DNA of 50,258 bases from Actinomyces ruminicola (GCF_900103885.1 NZ_FNIM01000018.1:1-50258), one strand, 5' to 3'. Shown: positions 36,133-47,838, counted from the stretch's first letter. Made by a program: numbers and translations. The notes: a model not told the origin generated them from the sequence alone.

Positions 36133-37830
36133 ATGACGCTTCCCCCACCCGCCGTGCTGACGCGGTCGGTGCGCTACCAACACGACGGCGGCGCCCTGCT
36201 GGATCATTTGGCGCGCCGCGGTCTGATCGCCACCGCGCCGGACACCGCCGGGAACCCGCGTCCCCTCGACGCCGTGCTGCTGGAGTCCGTCGACATCGCC
36301 ACCAAGGTCTCGCGCACCACCATCGCCGTCCTGGAGGCCTCGGCCCGCCTGACCTGCCAGGGACGGAGCGTCGTCGCCGAGGCGCTCCCCCAGGCGCCCG
36401 CCGACGGCGCCGCCGCCCTGGACCGCTTGCGCACCGCCCTGGCCGAATATGTCACCGCCGACGCCGACCAGACGCTCACCCTCGCCTTCCCGGCCGCCCC
36501 GGGCGACGTGGAGGAGCGCGACCGGCTCAAGGCCATCTCCACCATTGAGCCGCTGCGCGCACTCGCGGCGGCCGAGGTCGACCACCCGCACCTGCCACTG
36601 GAGGCGGGCGTGTTCGCCTTCGACTACCTGGCCACCTTCGAGGCCCTGCCCGAAGTGGCGATGGGCGCGAATACCTGCCCCGACTACCTCTTCTACGACG
36701 CCCGCATCATCCTGGTGATCGACCATCCCACCCGCACCGCCACGCTGGTGGGCGCCTCGGTGGACACCGCGGGCCTGGCCGCTCGGCTGGAAGCACTGGG
36801 CGCCGCCGCGGACGCGCTCGCCGATCAGGCCGCGGCCGTCGGGCAGGAACCTGTGCCGGCCCCCGCGCGCACCGGCCCCGATGGCGTCGGCCGCCCGGCG
36901 CTGCACGCCGTACCCACCCAGTCCGACGCCGAGTACGCCGCCGTGGTGGAGACCATGAAGGAGTCGATCGCCGCCGGCGACGTCTACCAGGTGGTGCCTG
37001 CGCGCGGCTTCGCCCTGCCGTGCCCGGATGCGCTGGCCGCCTACCACGCACTGCGCGAGTCCAACCCGAGCCCGTACATGTTCTACGTGGGCGCCCCGGA
37101 CTTCGAGCTCCTGGGCGCCTCCCCGGAGTCCGCCCTGCTGCACTCGGCCAAGACCGGGCAGGTCGCCATCCGCCCCATCGCCGGCACTCGCCCCCGCGGT
37201 CTTGCCCCCGACGGCGCCGTGGACCACGAGCGGGACACCCGCCTGGAGCTGGAGCTGCGCACCGATGCCAAGGAGGTCGCCGAGCACGTCATGCTGGTGG
37301 ACCTGGCCCGCAACGACGTCGCCCGCGTGTCGGTCCCCGGCACCCGCAGGGTCGAGGACCTGCTGCGCGTGGACCGCTACAGCCGAGTCATGCACCTGGT
37401 CTCGGAGGTGTCCGGGAAGCTGGCCCCGGACCTGGACGCCCTGGACGCCTTCCGCGCCTCCATGACCATGGGCACGCTCACCGGGGCCCCCAAGCTGCGC
37501 GCCGCCGAACTCATTCGCGGCGCCGAGGGGGTGCGCCGCGGCAGCTACGGCGGCTCGGTCGGCTACTTCCGGGGCGACGGCGAGCTGGACACCTGCATCG
37601 TGATCCGCTCCGCCTTCGTGCGCGAGGGCACGGCGCTGGTGCAGGCCGGGGCGGGGGTGGTCGCCGACTCGGTGCCCGCCGCGGAGGCCGCCGAGACCGT
37701 GCACAAGGCCAGTGCGGTGCTGGCCGCTGTGGCCGCCGCCCAGGGGGCACAGCTAGTCATCGACTCCGGCGCGGGCGACGCCCCCGTCCCCGCGGCCACG
37801 GCACCTGAGATGGGGAAAGGGGGGCGCTGA
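36133..37830 (+). CDS. trpE: Anthranilate synthase component I
   Basis: Forms anthranilate from chorismate with TrpG. Catalytic/core motifs: VVPARGFALPCPDALAAYHAL, NPSPYMFYVGAPDFELLGASPES, RPIAGTRPRG, ELELRTDAKEVAEHVMLVDL, RRGSYGGSVGYF. The feedback site LLES (residues 49-52) is present, so tryptophan inhibition should operate. The sequence aligns much better with enterobacterial TrpE (CPDYLFYDARIILVIDHP) than with TrpE of most actinobacteria. 565 aa; ATG at 36133 with GGAAGG upstream; frames further upstream overlap the leader and are not used. First structural gene behind the attenuator; trpG starts 2 nt after its stop. Confidence 0.95.
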   Translation: MTLPPPAVLTRSVRYQHDGGALLDHLARRGLIATAPDTAGNPRPLDAVLLESVDIATKVSRTTIAVLEASARLTCQGRSVVAEALPQAPADGAAALDRLRTALAEYVTADADQTLTLAFPAAPGDVEERDRLKAISTIEPLRALAAAEVDHPHLPLEAGVFAFDYLATFEALPEVAMGANTCPDYLFYDARIILVIDHPTRTATLVGASVDTAGLAARLEALGAAADALADQAAAVGQEPVPAPARTGPDGVGRPALHAVPTQSDAEYAAVVETMKESIAAGDVYQVVPARGFALPCPDALAAYHALRESNPSPYMFYVGAPDFELLGASPESALLHSAKTGQVAIRPIAGTRPRGLAPDGAVDHERDTRLELELRTDAKEVAEHVMLVDLARNDVARVSVPGTRRVEDLLRVDRYSRVMHLVSEVSGKLAPDLDALDAFRASMTMGTLTGAPKLRAAELIRGAEGVRRGSYGGSVGYFRGDGELDTCIVIRSAFVREGTALVQAGAGVVADSVPAAEAAETVHKASAVLAAVAAAQGAQLVIDSGAGDAPVPAATAPEMGKGGR

Positions 37831-37831
37831 G

Positions 37832-38482
37832 ATGCACGTGGTCCTGCTCGACAACCGCGACTCCTTCGTCTACAACCTGGTGGACCAGTTCGCCTCCCTC
37901 GGGGCGGGCATCGAGGTCTACCGCAACACGGCCCCGGCCGCCACGGTGCTGCGCGCGCTCGCCCCCGATGACGGCGGCACCGCCCACGCCGGGGGCGAGC
38001 GTCCGGTGCTGTGCCTATCCCCCGGTCCCGGCCACCCACGCGCCTCCGGCAGCCTGATGGAGCTGATCGAGGCCGCCCTGGAGCGCGGCATCCCCACGCT
38101 CGGCATCTGCCTGGGCTTCCAGGCGATCGTCGAGGCCTGCGGCGGAAGCATCGGGCGGGTCGGCCCCGTACACGGCCGCAGCGTGCGCGTGGAACTGACC
38201 GACGCCGGCCGCACCGACCCGGCCTTCCAGGACCTGCCCGACGGCCGTCTGGATGTGGCCCGCTACCACTCCCTGGGCACCCGCGAGCTGCCCGGGGCAC
38301 TCGCCCCGCTGGCGGTGACCGGAGCCGACGATCCCGCCGGGCCCGGCGTGGTCATGGCGGCCCGCCACCGCACCCGTCCCGTCGTCGGTCTCCAATTCCA
38401 CCCCGAGTCGGTGCTGACGCCGCACGGCCCCGGCATCCTGCATGCACTCACCGCGGTTCTGGCCGCCGCGGCCTCCGCTTGA
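37832..38482 (+). CDS. trpG: Anthranilate synthase component II (glutamine amidotransferase)
   Basis: Class I glutamine amidotransferase that supplies ammonia to TrpE. Nucleophile Cys in LGICLGFQAIVEACGG; catalytic His-x-Glu in LQFHPESVLTP; LSPGPGHPRASG for the oxyanion region; ARYHSLGT. 216 aa, stand-alone as in coryneforms (fused to TrpD in enterics). One-base gap from trpE stop to the ATG. Its conserved SVRVELTDAG segment is typical of enteric-type TrpG. Confidence 0.94.
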   Translation: MHVVLLDNRDSFVYNLVDQFASLGAGIEVYRNTAPAATVLRALAPDDGGTAHAGGERPVLCLSPGPGHPRASGSLMELIEAALERGIPTLGICLGFQAIVEACGGSIGRVGPVHGRSVRVELTDAGRTDPAFQDLPDGRLDVARYHSLGTRELPGALAPLAVTGADDPAGPGVVMAARHRTRPVVGLQFHPESVLTPHGPGILHALTAVLAAAASA

Positions 38483-38530
38483 AGCCACAGCCATCGAACA
38501 ACCACACGATTCATCTTTGAGGAGCACACC

Positions 38531-39642
38531 ATGACCCCCGCACCCGCCGAGAACAACGCCATGCATACCCCGGCGAATGCCCCCGCAAATTCCTCGGCCG
38601 CCGCAATCGCCGACGCCGAGGACGCCCACCGCCTGCTGCGCGGCGTCATCCAGGGCAAGCGCCTGAGCCAGGACGAGACCGGCATCGTCTTCGCCGCGCT
38701 CGGCGCCGGCGACCTGTCCGCGGCCGAGACCGCCGCCCTGCTGGCAGCCCTGCACGCCCGCGGCGAGACCGCCGACGAGGTGGCCGGCGCCGCGAGCGCC
38801 TTCCGTGAGGCGGCTCGCCCCTTCCCCGAGGTCACCTTCCCACTGGTGGACGTCGTCGGCACCGGCGGCGACGGGGTGGGCACCATCAACATCTCCACCG
38901 GCGCCGGCATCGTGGCCGCCTCCATGGGCGTGTCGGTGGCCAAGCACGGCAACCGGGCCGTCTCCTCCAAGACCGGGGCCGCAGACGTCGTCGCCGCCCT
39001 GGGCCTGCCCCTGGACGTGTCCCCCGAGCAGGCGGTGGAGATCCTGGCCCGGGACCACTTCACCTTCCTGTTCGCCCAGGCGTACCACCCGGCCATGCGG
39101 CACGTCGCCCCGATCCGCAAGGCCCTGGCCACGCCGACGATCTTCAACGTCCTGGGCCCCCTGCTCAACCCCGCCCACCTGACCTACCAGCTCATGGGCG
39201 TGGCCGACCCGGACATCCTGGACATGATCGCCGAGACCATGGTCAAGCTGGGCCGCAAGCGCGCCCTCATCGTGCACGGCGCGGGCACCGATGAGATCGC
39301 CGTCCACGGCACCACCCAGGTGCGCGAGGCCACCCCGCGGGGGGTCAAGGCCTACGAGGTCACGCCCGAGGAGCTGGGGGTATCCACCTACGCACTCGAC
39401 GACATCCTGGGCGGTGAGCCGGAGGAGAACGCCGCTCTGCTGCGGGAGGTGTTCTCCGGCCGGGGCGAGCCGGCACACCGTGACGCCATCGCCGTCAACG
39501 CCGGGGCGCTGCTGTACCTCGCGGGTCCTGCCGACAACCTGGCCGACGGCACCCGCATGGCGCTGGACCAGCTGGCCAGCGGCCGGGTGGCCGAGCACCT
39601 GGCCTCCATGACCAAGGCCGACGGCGCGGACGGTGAGGCCCG

Positions 39643-39646
<4 letters not shown>
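38531..39646 (+). CDS. trpD: Anthranilate phosphoribosyltransferase
   Basis: Transfers phosphoribose from PRPP to anthranilate. Signature glycine loops [17 protein letters not shown] and [23 protein letters not shown], then [21 protein letters not shown] and [13 protein letters not shown]. About 371 aa. The first ~30 residues are Ala/Pro-rich and precede the family core. GAGGAG stands 8 nt before the ATG; the 3' end overlaps the fusion gene by 4 nt (ATGA at 39643-39646). Confidence 0.95.
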
Positions 39647-41943
<2,297 letters not shown>

Positions 41944-41944
41944 G

Positions 41945-42814
41945 ATGAGCCGTTATCCCGCCATGTTCTCCCGCCTGGCCGACGCCGACGAGGGCGCCTT
42001 CGTGCCCTTCGTCATGGTCGGCGACCCGACCCCCGCCGCCTCCGAGGCGATCATCGAGGCGCTCATCGACGGCGGCGCGGACGCCCTGGAGCTGGGTGTG
42101 CCCTTCTCCGACCCGGTGGCTGACGGACCGACCATTCAGCGCGCCCACCTGCGGGCGCTGGGCGCCGGGGCGAGTCTCGCCGACTGCCTGGAGGTGGTGG
42201 CGCGGGTGCGCGGGCGCCACCCGGAGCTGCCCATCGGCATGCTCATCTACGGCAATGTGCCCTTCGCGATCGGCCTGGAGGAGTTCTACCGCCGGTGCGC
42301 CGCCGCCGGCATCGACTCGGTGCTACTACCGGATGTGCCGGTGCGTGAGTCCGCGGAGTTCTCGGCGGCCGCGGCGGCCGCCGGGATTGATGCCGTCTAC
42401 ATCGCTCCGCCGTCGGCGTCCGCCCAGACGCTGGATGCGGTGGCTGCGGCCTCCCGCGGCTACGTGTACGCGGTGTCCCGAGCCGGAGTGACCGGCACCG
42501 AACGGGCCTCCTCCACCGTGGGGCTGGCGCAGTCGGTGGCGCGGCTGCGGCAGGACGCCGCCGCGCCGGTGATGCTGGGCTTCGGCATCTCCGCCCCGGC
42601 ACAGGTGGCCGAGGCGATCGAGGCGGGAGCGGACGGGGCGATCTCCGGCTCGGCCGTGGTCAAGATCGTGGAGGCGCACGCTCCGACCCTGGCGGCGGCT
42701 GCCGCCGAGGCGGGCACCGACTCGCAGCAGTACACCACCGCCATGCAGGCCCTCCAGGCCGAGCTGCGCGACTTCGTCGCCGCCATGAAGGCCGCCACCC
42801 GCCCCGCCCCCTAG
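41945..42814 (+). CDS. trpA: Tryptophan synthase alpha subunit
   Basis: Cleaves indole-3-glycerol phosphate to indole and passes indole to TrpB through the tunnel. The catalytic acids lie in LELGVPFSDPVADGPTIQRA; DSVLLPDVPVRES, IAPPSASAQTLDAVA and SRAGVTGTE (phosphate loop), then GFGISAPAQV and GADGAISGSAVV follow. 289 aa, full length. The ATG at 41945 follows the fusion stop (41941-41943) after one base. It is convergent with the response-regulator gene: the two stop codons overlap at 42811-42814, and no terminator separates them. Confidence 0.96.
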   Translation: MSRYPAMFSRLADADEGAFVPFVMVGDPTPAASEAIIEALIDGGADALELGVPFSDPVADGPTIQRAHLRALGAGASLADCLEVVARVRGRHPELPIGMLIYGNVPFAIGLEEFYRRCAAAGIDSVLLPDVPVRESAEFSAAAAAAGIDAVYIAPPSASAQTLDAVAAASRGYVYAVSRAGVTGTERASSTVGLAQSVARLRQDAAAPVMLGFGISAPAQVAEAIEAGADGAISGSAVVKIVEAHAPTLAAAAAEAGTDSQQYTTAMQALQAELRDFVAAMKAATRPAP

Positions 42815-43533
42815 CCCGGCGAAGCGGCGCCGGCGAGCAGCTCGTCGAGATCGACGACGCCGGTGCGCAGTGCCAGCAGTACCAGCTGCACCCGGTCCCG
42901 CGCCCCGGTCTTGGCCAGCAGGTGGGAAACGTGCGTCTTCACGGTCGCCATGGACAGCCACAGCCGATCGCAGATTTCCTGATTGGTCAGCCCCCGCGCC
43001 ACCAGCGCGAGTATTTCGGTCTCCCGCTCGGTCAGCCCGGGCGGCAGCGACCAACGCTGCGGTGATGCGGCCTCTGCGCGCTCCTTCCAGCCGGTGCGTA
43101 CGGCGGTGAGCAGGCGTCGCGTCGGCCCGGGCGAGATGACGCAGTCGCCGGCGTGCACGGTGCGCACTGCCTCGATCAGGCGCTCCGGCGGCGTGTTCTT
43201 CAACAAGAAGCCGGCGGCGCCGGCCTCGATGGCACCCATTACGTACTCATCCACATCAAAGGTGGTCAGGATGACGATGCGGCCCTGTATCCCCGCCTCG
43301 ATCAGGCGGTGGGTGGTGGCCAGGCCGTCGAGTCCCGGCATCTGCACGTCTAGCAAGATCACATCCACCGGATCGGTCTGCGCGTGCCACAGCGCCTGAT
43401 GACCGTCCGTGGCCTGCCAGGCGACCTCCATGTCCGCCTGCGCCCCCAGCAACATGGCCAGCCCTGCGGTGAACAGCGGCTCGTCATCCACGAGCGCGAT
43501 CCTGATGCTGCTTGCTGTGTATGACGAACTCAC
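42811..43533 (-). CDS. NarL/DesR-type response regulator
   Basis: 240 aa. Receiver domain: LVDDEPLFTAGLAML acidic pocket, phosphoacceptor D62 in VILLDVQMPGLDG, Lys in FLLKNTPPERL. C-terminal LuxR-type helix-turn-helix with LTERETEILALVARGLTNQEICDRLWLSMATVKTHVSHLLAKTGARDR (read in its two halves). The GTG at 43533 overlaps the kinase stop (GTGA), giving a coupled kinase-regulator pair. Its stop overlaps the trpA stop by 4 nt on the opposite strand. The palindrome at 44992-45007 is its likely operator. Confidence 0.92.
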   Translation of the reverse strand: MSSSYTASSIRIALVDDEPLFTAGLAMLLGAQADMEVAWQATDGHQALWHAQTDPVDVILLDVQMPGLDGLATTHRLIEAGIQGRIVILTTFDVDEYVMGAIEAGAAGFLLKNTPPERLIEAVRTVHAGDCVISPGPTRRLLTAVRTGWKERAEAASPQRWSLPPGLTERETEILALVARGLTNQEICDRLWLSMATVKTHVSHLLAKTGARDRVQLVLLALRTGVVDLDELLAGAASPG

Positions 43534-44897
43534 GCGGCGCCCTCCGAGTCCTGTGCCTCCCGCCCCGCTGCGGGCACGACTACGTGCACCCGCCAACCAC
43601 CCTCCAGACGCGGCCCGGCCTGGAGGAACCCGCCGACGGCGGCGAGGCGCTCACGCATAGCCGCCAGCCCCACACCCCGCCGGGGATTGGGGCCGGGCCC
43701 GTCGCGGTCTGTGCCCGCCGACTCTGCCTCCTCCGAAGCAGCCGACGCGGGTGCCAGGTTCTCGACGACAACCTCAACCGACTCTGCCTGCACGCACAGT
43801 CTCACCACGGTGGGGGCGCCGGCCGCGTGCCGCAGCACATTGGTCAGCGCCTCCTGGACGCAGCGGTATACGGCTTCATCGACCGGTTCCGGCACATCGC
43901 CGTCGAGGTACAGCTTCAGGGTGACCGGCAGGCCGGCCCGGCGCGCCCCGGCGACCAGGTGCGCCATATCGTCGAGTCCCGGCACCGGGACAGGAGCGGG
44001 CCACGGCCCGGGAGAGGTGGGCGGGCAGCCCGCGGACTGCGCAGCATCGGGAGCCTCGCCATCGGCGCGCAGGACGTCGACCAGGCCACGTACCTCGTCT
44101 ACGGCGTCCCGGGAGGTCTGCCCGATGACCGCGAGCGCCCGCCCGGCGGCGTCGGGATCGGCCTCCAGCACGGCCCGGGCACCCGCGGCCTGCATGCCGA
44201 TGACAGACAGGGAGTGTCCCAGCAGGTCGTGCACGTCACGGGCGATGCGCTGGCGTTCGGCCACCACCGCCAGGCGCCACTCGGTCTCCTGGTGGGCGAC
44301 CAGCAGCTCGGCGCGTTCCAGGGCGTGTTCGACCCGCTCGCGCGAGCGGCGGCGCAGCAGGCCCGTCAGGGCGGCCACGGTGACGAAGGCCCACGCCACC
44401 ACCACGATGATCAGACCGGATGCGGGCGTGGGCGGTTCGATCAGGTGGCCGGCGCGCAGGGAGCCGGTCGCGGCACCAACGTAGCCCGCCACGAGCAGGA
44501 TCCAGGCGCGGGGACGCGGCACGCGGCTGGTGCAGGTCTCTGCCGCCACCAGGCAGGCGACCACGGCGAGGATGGAGAGCCCGTCGAAGATCAGCACGTG
44601 GGCGGTGAGAGCCACGCCGATCGCGGCGACGGCCGCAGTCGGAGCGAGGCGGCGCAAGGCGATGGCCACGCAGCACACCGCGAGGATGATGACGTATGCG
44701 CCAGAGTCGAACATTGCCGCACGCAGGCCTGCGCCGGTCGGTGACTCCAGGAGCGTGGGCGGATTCCATGCGCATACATAGGCCAGGCCGGCGGCCAGCA
44801 GCGTGTCTGCCGCGCCCGGACGGGTCCGCGGGAGATGCCGCCGAATACCGCTGAACGCTCCCGGTGTCGACGGGCCCGCCGCCTCGTCGTCGTTCAT
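43530..44897 (-). CDS. NarL/DesK-type sensor histidine kinase (HisKA_3)
   Basis: 455 aa. Several hydrophobic segments (about 30-50, 65-82, 88-120, 131-147, 162-182), no large extracellular loop, then the dimerisation helix with the phospho-His H223 in RIARDVHDLLGHSLSVIG and an HATPase_c domain (EALTNVLRHAAGAP, GVGLAAMRERLAAVGG). This is the short-loop DesK/LiaS type that senses the membrane or its transporter partner. It sits divergently beside an ABC transporter of the lantibiotic-immunity type, which fits a drug-stress sensor. Confidence 0.92.
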   Translation of the reverse strand: MNDDEAAGPSTPGAFSGIRRHLPRTRPGAADTLLAAGLAYVCAWNPPTLLESPTGAGLRAAMFDSGAYVIILAVCCVAIALRRLAPTAAVAAIGVALTAHVLIFDGLSILAVVACLVAAETCTSRVPRPRAWILLVAGYVGAATGSLRAGHLIEPPTPASGLIIVVVAWAFVTVAALTGLLRRRSRERVEHALERAELLVAHQETEWRLAVVAERQRIARDVHDLLGHSLSVIGMQAAGARAVLEADPDAAGRALAVIGQTSRDAVDEVRGLVDVLRADGEAPDAAQSAGCPPTSPGPWPAPVPVPGLDDMAHLVAGARRAGLPVTLKLYLDGDVPEPVDEAVYRCVQEALTNVLRHAAGAPTVVRLCVQAESVEVVVENLAPASAASEEAESAGTDRDGPGPNPRRGVGLAAMRERLAAVGGFLQAGPRLEGGWRVHVVVPAAGREAQDSEGAA

Positions 44898-44991
44898 CTC
44901 TGTCCCCGCCTCTCCGCCCGTATGCGGGAATGCCCCTCAGCCGGGCCGCCATCCGGTATGCGACGGTAGCGGCACGGCGGGAGTCGGGTCG

Positions 44992-45007
44992 TCATACCCG
45001 GGTATGA
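44992..45007. promoter_or_regulatory. Perfect 16-bp palindrome between TCS and ABC transporter genes
   Basis: TCATACCCGGGTATGA lies in the 188-bp divergent gap, 95 bp from the kinase start and 79 bp from the ABC ATPase start. It is the best candidate for the response-regulator binding site controlling both units. Confidence 0.7.
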
Positions 45008-45085
45008 GTGCAGTGGTGGGTTCGGTCTCGAGTTTCGGACCCGGGCCCGATGTCATGGGCGGCGCGCAGCGGAATGCTGCGAGGT

Positions 45086-46108
45086 ATGCACACAGTCACC
45101 TTCCCCCGCCCCGGGCCGGCCGCGGGAGACGTCGTAGCGCGGCAAACGGACGTCGTCGTCGCCACCCACGCCCTGACCAAGACCTTCGGCAGGGGCGCCG
45201 CCGCCCGCACCGCCGTAGACCGCCTCGACCTGGTTATCCCCCGCGGCGTCGTCTACGGCTTCCTGGGTCCCAACGGCTCGGGCAAGTCCACGACCATGAA
45301 GCTGCTGCTCGGCCTGCTCACGCCGACCTCCGGGAGCGTCCGCCTGTTCGGATCCCCGCTCGACCGACGCCACCGGGGAGCGCTCATGGCGCGCATCGGC
45401 TCCATGATCGAGCAGCCGCCCGGCTACGGGCACCTCACCGGGGCCGAGAACATGCGCCTGGTACAGCGCATGCTGGGACTGCGGCAGGCGCAGGTGGAGC
45501 GGGCGCTGGAGCTGGTGCGTCTGACCGAGCACCGGGACCGGCTGGTAAGGACCTATTCGATGGGTATGAAGCAGCGCCTGGGCATCGCCATGGCGCTGGC
45601 CCGCGAGCCCGAGCTGCTCATCCTGGATGAACCGACCAACGGGTTGGACCCCGCCGGCATCGAGGAGATCCGCAACCTGCTGATGTCCTTGGCGGGCGAG
45701 GGGGTGACGGTGTTGGTCTCCAGTCACCTGCTCGATGAGATCGACCGCATGGCAGGTGTGCTCGGCATTCTCTCGGCCGGCAGGCTCGTCTTTCAGGGCA
45801 CGCGCGCCGAGCTGATGCGTCATTCGGTGCCGGATCTGCTCCTGGTCACCCCCCGCCCGCAGGCGGTTGCTCCGGGGCTGCTGGCCGGACTCGGGGGTAC
45901 CGAAGGGGCCGGGCCCGCGCCGGATGGCAGGAGCGTCATGACTCCCACACAGGCGGGCGTGCGCATTCATGGGCTGGCGCCCGACGCCGTCGCCGAGCTG
46001 GTGCGGCGCCTGGTGGCGGAGGGCGTGCCCGTGCACGAGCTGCGGCGCGAGCCGCAGAGCCTGGAGGACGTCTTCATGGACCTGACCGGCGGAGCGAGGG
46101 TGCTGTGA
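45086..46108 (+). CDS. ABC transporter ATP-binding protein, LanF/bacitracin-resistance type
   Basis: 340-aa ATPase. Walker A GPNGSGKSTT (61-70), Q-loop position occupied by Glu in IGSMIEQPPGYG (E109), signature YSMGMKQRLGIAMAL, Walker B LLILDEPTNGLD. The Glu in place of the Q-loop Gln (the E-loop) is reported for LanF subunits of lantibiotic self-immunity transporters. The C-terminal ~100 residues form an accessory domain. ATG 45086 is the most family-like start, but ATGs at 45050 and 45074 are in frame, so it is uncertain. It overlaps the first permease gene; with both permeases it makes an FEG-type transporter. Confidence 0.9.
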   Translation: MHTVTFPRPGPAAGDVVARQTDVVVATHALTKTFGRGAAARTAVDRLDLVIPRGVVYGFLGPNGSGKSTTMKLLLGLLTPTSGSVRLFGSPLDRRHRGALMARIGSMIEQPPGYGHLTGAENMRLVQRMLGLRQAQVERALELVRLTEHRDRLVRTYSMGMKQRLGIAMALAREPELLILDEPTNGLDPAGIEEIRNLLMSLAGEGVTVLVSSHLLDEIDRMAGVLGILSAGRLVFQGTRAELMRHSVPDLLLVTPRPQAVAPGLLAGLGGTEGAGPAPDGRSVMTPTQAGVRIHGLAPDAVAELVRRLVAEGVPVHELRREPQSLEDVFMDLTGGARVL

Positions 46109-46953
46109 TGAGCAGGTCGCCCAGAGCCATCGCCCCCTCCGTCGGTCTGCGCGAACGCGGTGGCTCCACGTCTCCGTCCACTGCCGGGCAGCGCCTCTCC
46201 TTCGCCGCCTCCGTCCGGCTGGAACTGGTCAAGATGCGGCGTCTGCGCCTGGCGGTGGTCGTCGTCGTACTGGCGGTGATCGCCGTCCTGTTCGCCGCGC
46301 CGTTGTCCGAGTCCTCCCGGGCGGGTCTGGATGATCCGTCCGCGCGTCCCTGGGAGGCGCTGCTGCTGCAGTACGCGTTGGTGAGCGCCCTGTTCTCCCC
46401 GATCCTGGTGTCCGTCACAGCCAGCCGACTGACGGACATTGAGCACGACGGTGGCTGGTACCTGGCGGCGACGGCGGGCCTGACGCCGGGACGGCTGTGT
46501 CGGGCCAAGCTCGCCGCGTTGGCGATCGTGCTCGTGCCGACGCTCGCGCTGCAGACGGTGGCGCTGGTGGGTGTGGCCCGCGCCGTCGGCGCCACCGTGC
46601 CGCTGCCAATCGGGGTGTGGGCCGGATACACCGTCGGGCTGATCGCCGTCGACCTGGCCGTGTGTGCGCTGCATATCCTGCTCGCCGCCGTCGTCGACAA
46701 CCAGATCCTGTGCGTGGGGATCGGCCTGCTGGGGGCGTTTATCGCCGTGTACATGTTTCTCGCGCCGCAGTGGTTGGCGCGCCTGCTGCCGTGGGGCTAC
46801 TGGGCGTTGATCTGCCCCGTCACCCAGACCGGCACTCACCTGGGCGAGGTGGCGATCGTCATGCCGGCGCTGAGTTGGATTTCGGGGTTCCTGTGCCTGG
46901 CCGCCGGCTGCTTCCACGTAATGACCGCCCGACTTGACCGGATGGAAAGGTGA
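46108..46953 (+). CDS. ABC transporter permease, LanE/MutE-like
   Basis: 281-aa permease with six hydrophobic segments (starting around residues 40-60 in VVVVVLAVIAVLFAAPL), no ABC domain. The short cytosolic LELVKMRRLRLA before the first helix and the DIEHDGGWYLAATAGLTPGRL loop are typical of the LanE/MutE and LanG class of ABC-2 permeases. Starts at ATG 46108 or GTG 46105, overlapping the ATPase gene; next permease begins 6 bp beyond. Function: with the ATPase it removes membrane-active peptides from the envelope (inferred). Confidence 0.85.
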   Translation: MSRSPRAIAPSVGLRERGGSTSPSTAGQRLSFAASVRLELVKMRRLRLAVVVVVLAVIAVLFAAPLSESSRAGLDDPSARPWEALLLQYALVSALFSPILVSVTASRLTDIEHDGGWYLAATAGLTPGRLCRAKLAALAIVLVPTLALQTVALVGVARAVGATVPLPIGVWAGYTVGLIAVDLAVCALHILLAAVVDNQILCVGIGLLGAFIAVYMFLAPQWLARLLPWGYWALICPVTQTGTHLGEVAIVMPALSWISGFLCLAAGCFHVMTARLDRMER

Positions 46954-46958
46954 TCGTC

Positions 46959-47813
46959 ATGCCCGCGCCCTCCCTCTCCGAAGGCTCTGACGCTGCCGCA
47001 CCTGCGACCCGCTCCGGCGTACCCGGTACCTGCCGCGACCGCCCCATGGGGCGAGCCTGGTGGCCCGCGCTGTTGGCGGTGGAGGCGCTCAAACTGCGCC
47101 GGTCCCCGGTGTGGTGGATCGTGGTGGCGCTGCCGGTGCTCGCCGTCGTCTCCGGATCCGTCAACTTCGCCATGAACCAGGGGGCCCTGGCGGCGACCTG
47201 GGAGTCGCTGACCGGCCAGGTCACGTTGTTCTACGGACTGTTCTTCTTCTCGGTCGCCGTCGCCCTGATCCTGGCAGCCGCCTGGCGCCCTGAGCACCGG
47301 GGCTCATCCTGGAACTGCATGGCCACGATGCCGCACTCACCCGCAGCGGTCGCCTTGGCAAAGACTGCGGTGGTACTGGTCCCGGTGCTGGTCATGCAGA
47401 TGCTCCTGGTCATCGCCACATGGCTGTCCGGGCTGGTGTTCCTGCACCTGGACGGGGGCGTACCCCTCGGCTTCACGGTCTCGGCGCTGCTGGCGGTGGT
47501 AGCGGCGGTGCCGCTGGTGGGCTTGCAGTCGACCCTGTCGATGCTCATGCGGTCCTTCGCCACGCCCGTGGCCCTGGGGCTGGTGGGAACCGTGATCGGC
47601 ATCGCCGTGGCCTACCAGTCACGGACGCTGGCGGGGCTGTGGCCGTACTCGCTGGTGACGCGGGCGCTGACGCTCGGCTCGAGCGCTCTGACCGACGCCG
47701 GCGGCCTGGACTGGGCCGGCATCGGCCCCCTCCTGGCCTGGTCCGCGGTGGGCGGCGCGGTCTTCTGGGCACTGCTGGTGTACATGGCCGGACGGGCAAC
47801 GCCCCGGGTCTAG
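46959..47813 (+). CDS. ABC transporter permease, LanG/MutG-like
   Basis: 284 aa, six hydrophobic segments; AVEALKLRRSPVWWIVVALPVL at the start and the segment AAAWRPEHRGSSWNCMATMP are typical for this second permease. ATG 46959 is favoured because GGAAAGG lies 8 nt upstream; the frame also has a GTG at 46950. Same operon as the ATPase and first permease. It is the partner half of the transmembrane pair. Confidence 0.85.
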   Translation: MPAPSLSEGSDAAAPATRSGVPGTCRDRPMGRAWWPALLAVEALKLRRSPVWWIVVALPVLAVVSGSVNFAMNQGALAATWESLTGQVTLFYGLFFFSVAVALILAAAWRPEHRGSSWNCMATMPHSPAAVALAKTAVVLVPVLVMQMLLVIATWLSGLVFLHLDGGVPLGFTVSALLAVVAAVPLVGLQSTLSMLMRSFATPVALGLVGTVIGIAVAYQSRTLAGLWPYSLVTRALTLGSSALTDAGGLDWAGIGPLLAWSAVGGAVFWALLVYMAGRATPRV

Positions 47814-47832
47814 AGCCTACTCGGCTCTCCGG

Positions 47833-47838
47833 TAGGGT
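47833..47838 (+). promoter_or_regulatory. Probable -10 box of the leaderless PemK-like gene
   Basis: TAGGGT fits TANNNT, ending 6 nt before the ATG at 47845. No ribosome binding site is seen. Inference from geometry. Confidence 0.4.

Noticed and set aside
34606..37704. 1032-codon open frame on the minus strand opposite trpB and trpE
   Set aside because: High-GC antisense artefact: residues are His/Arg/Gly/Gln-rich and unlike any protein, and both plus-strand genes have complete catalytic motifs.
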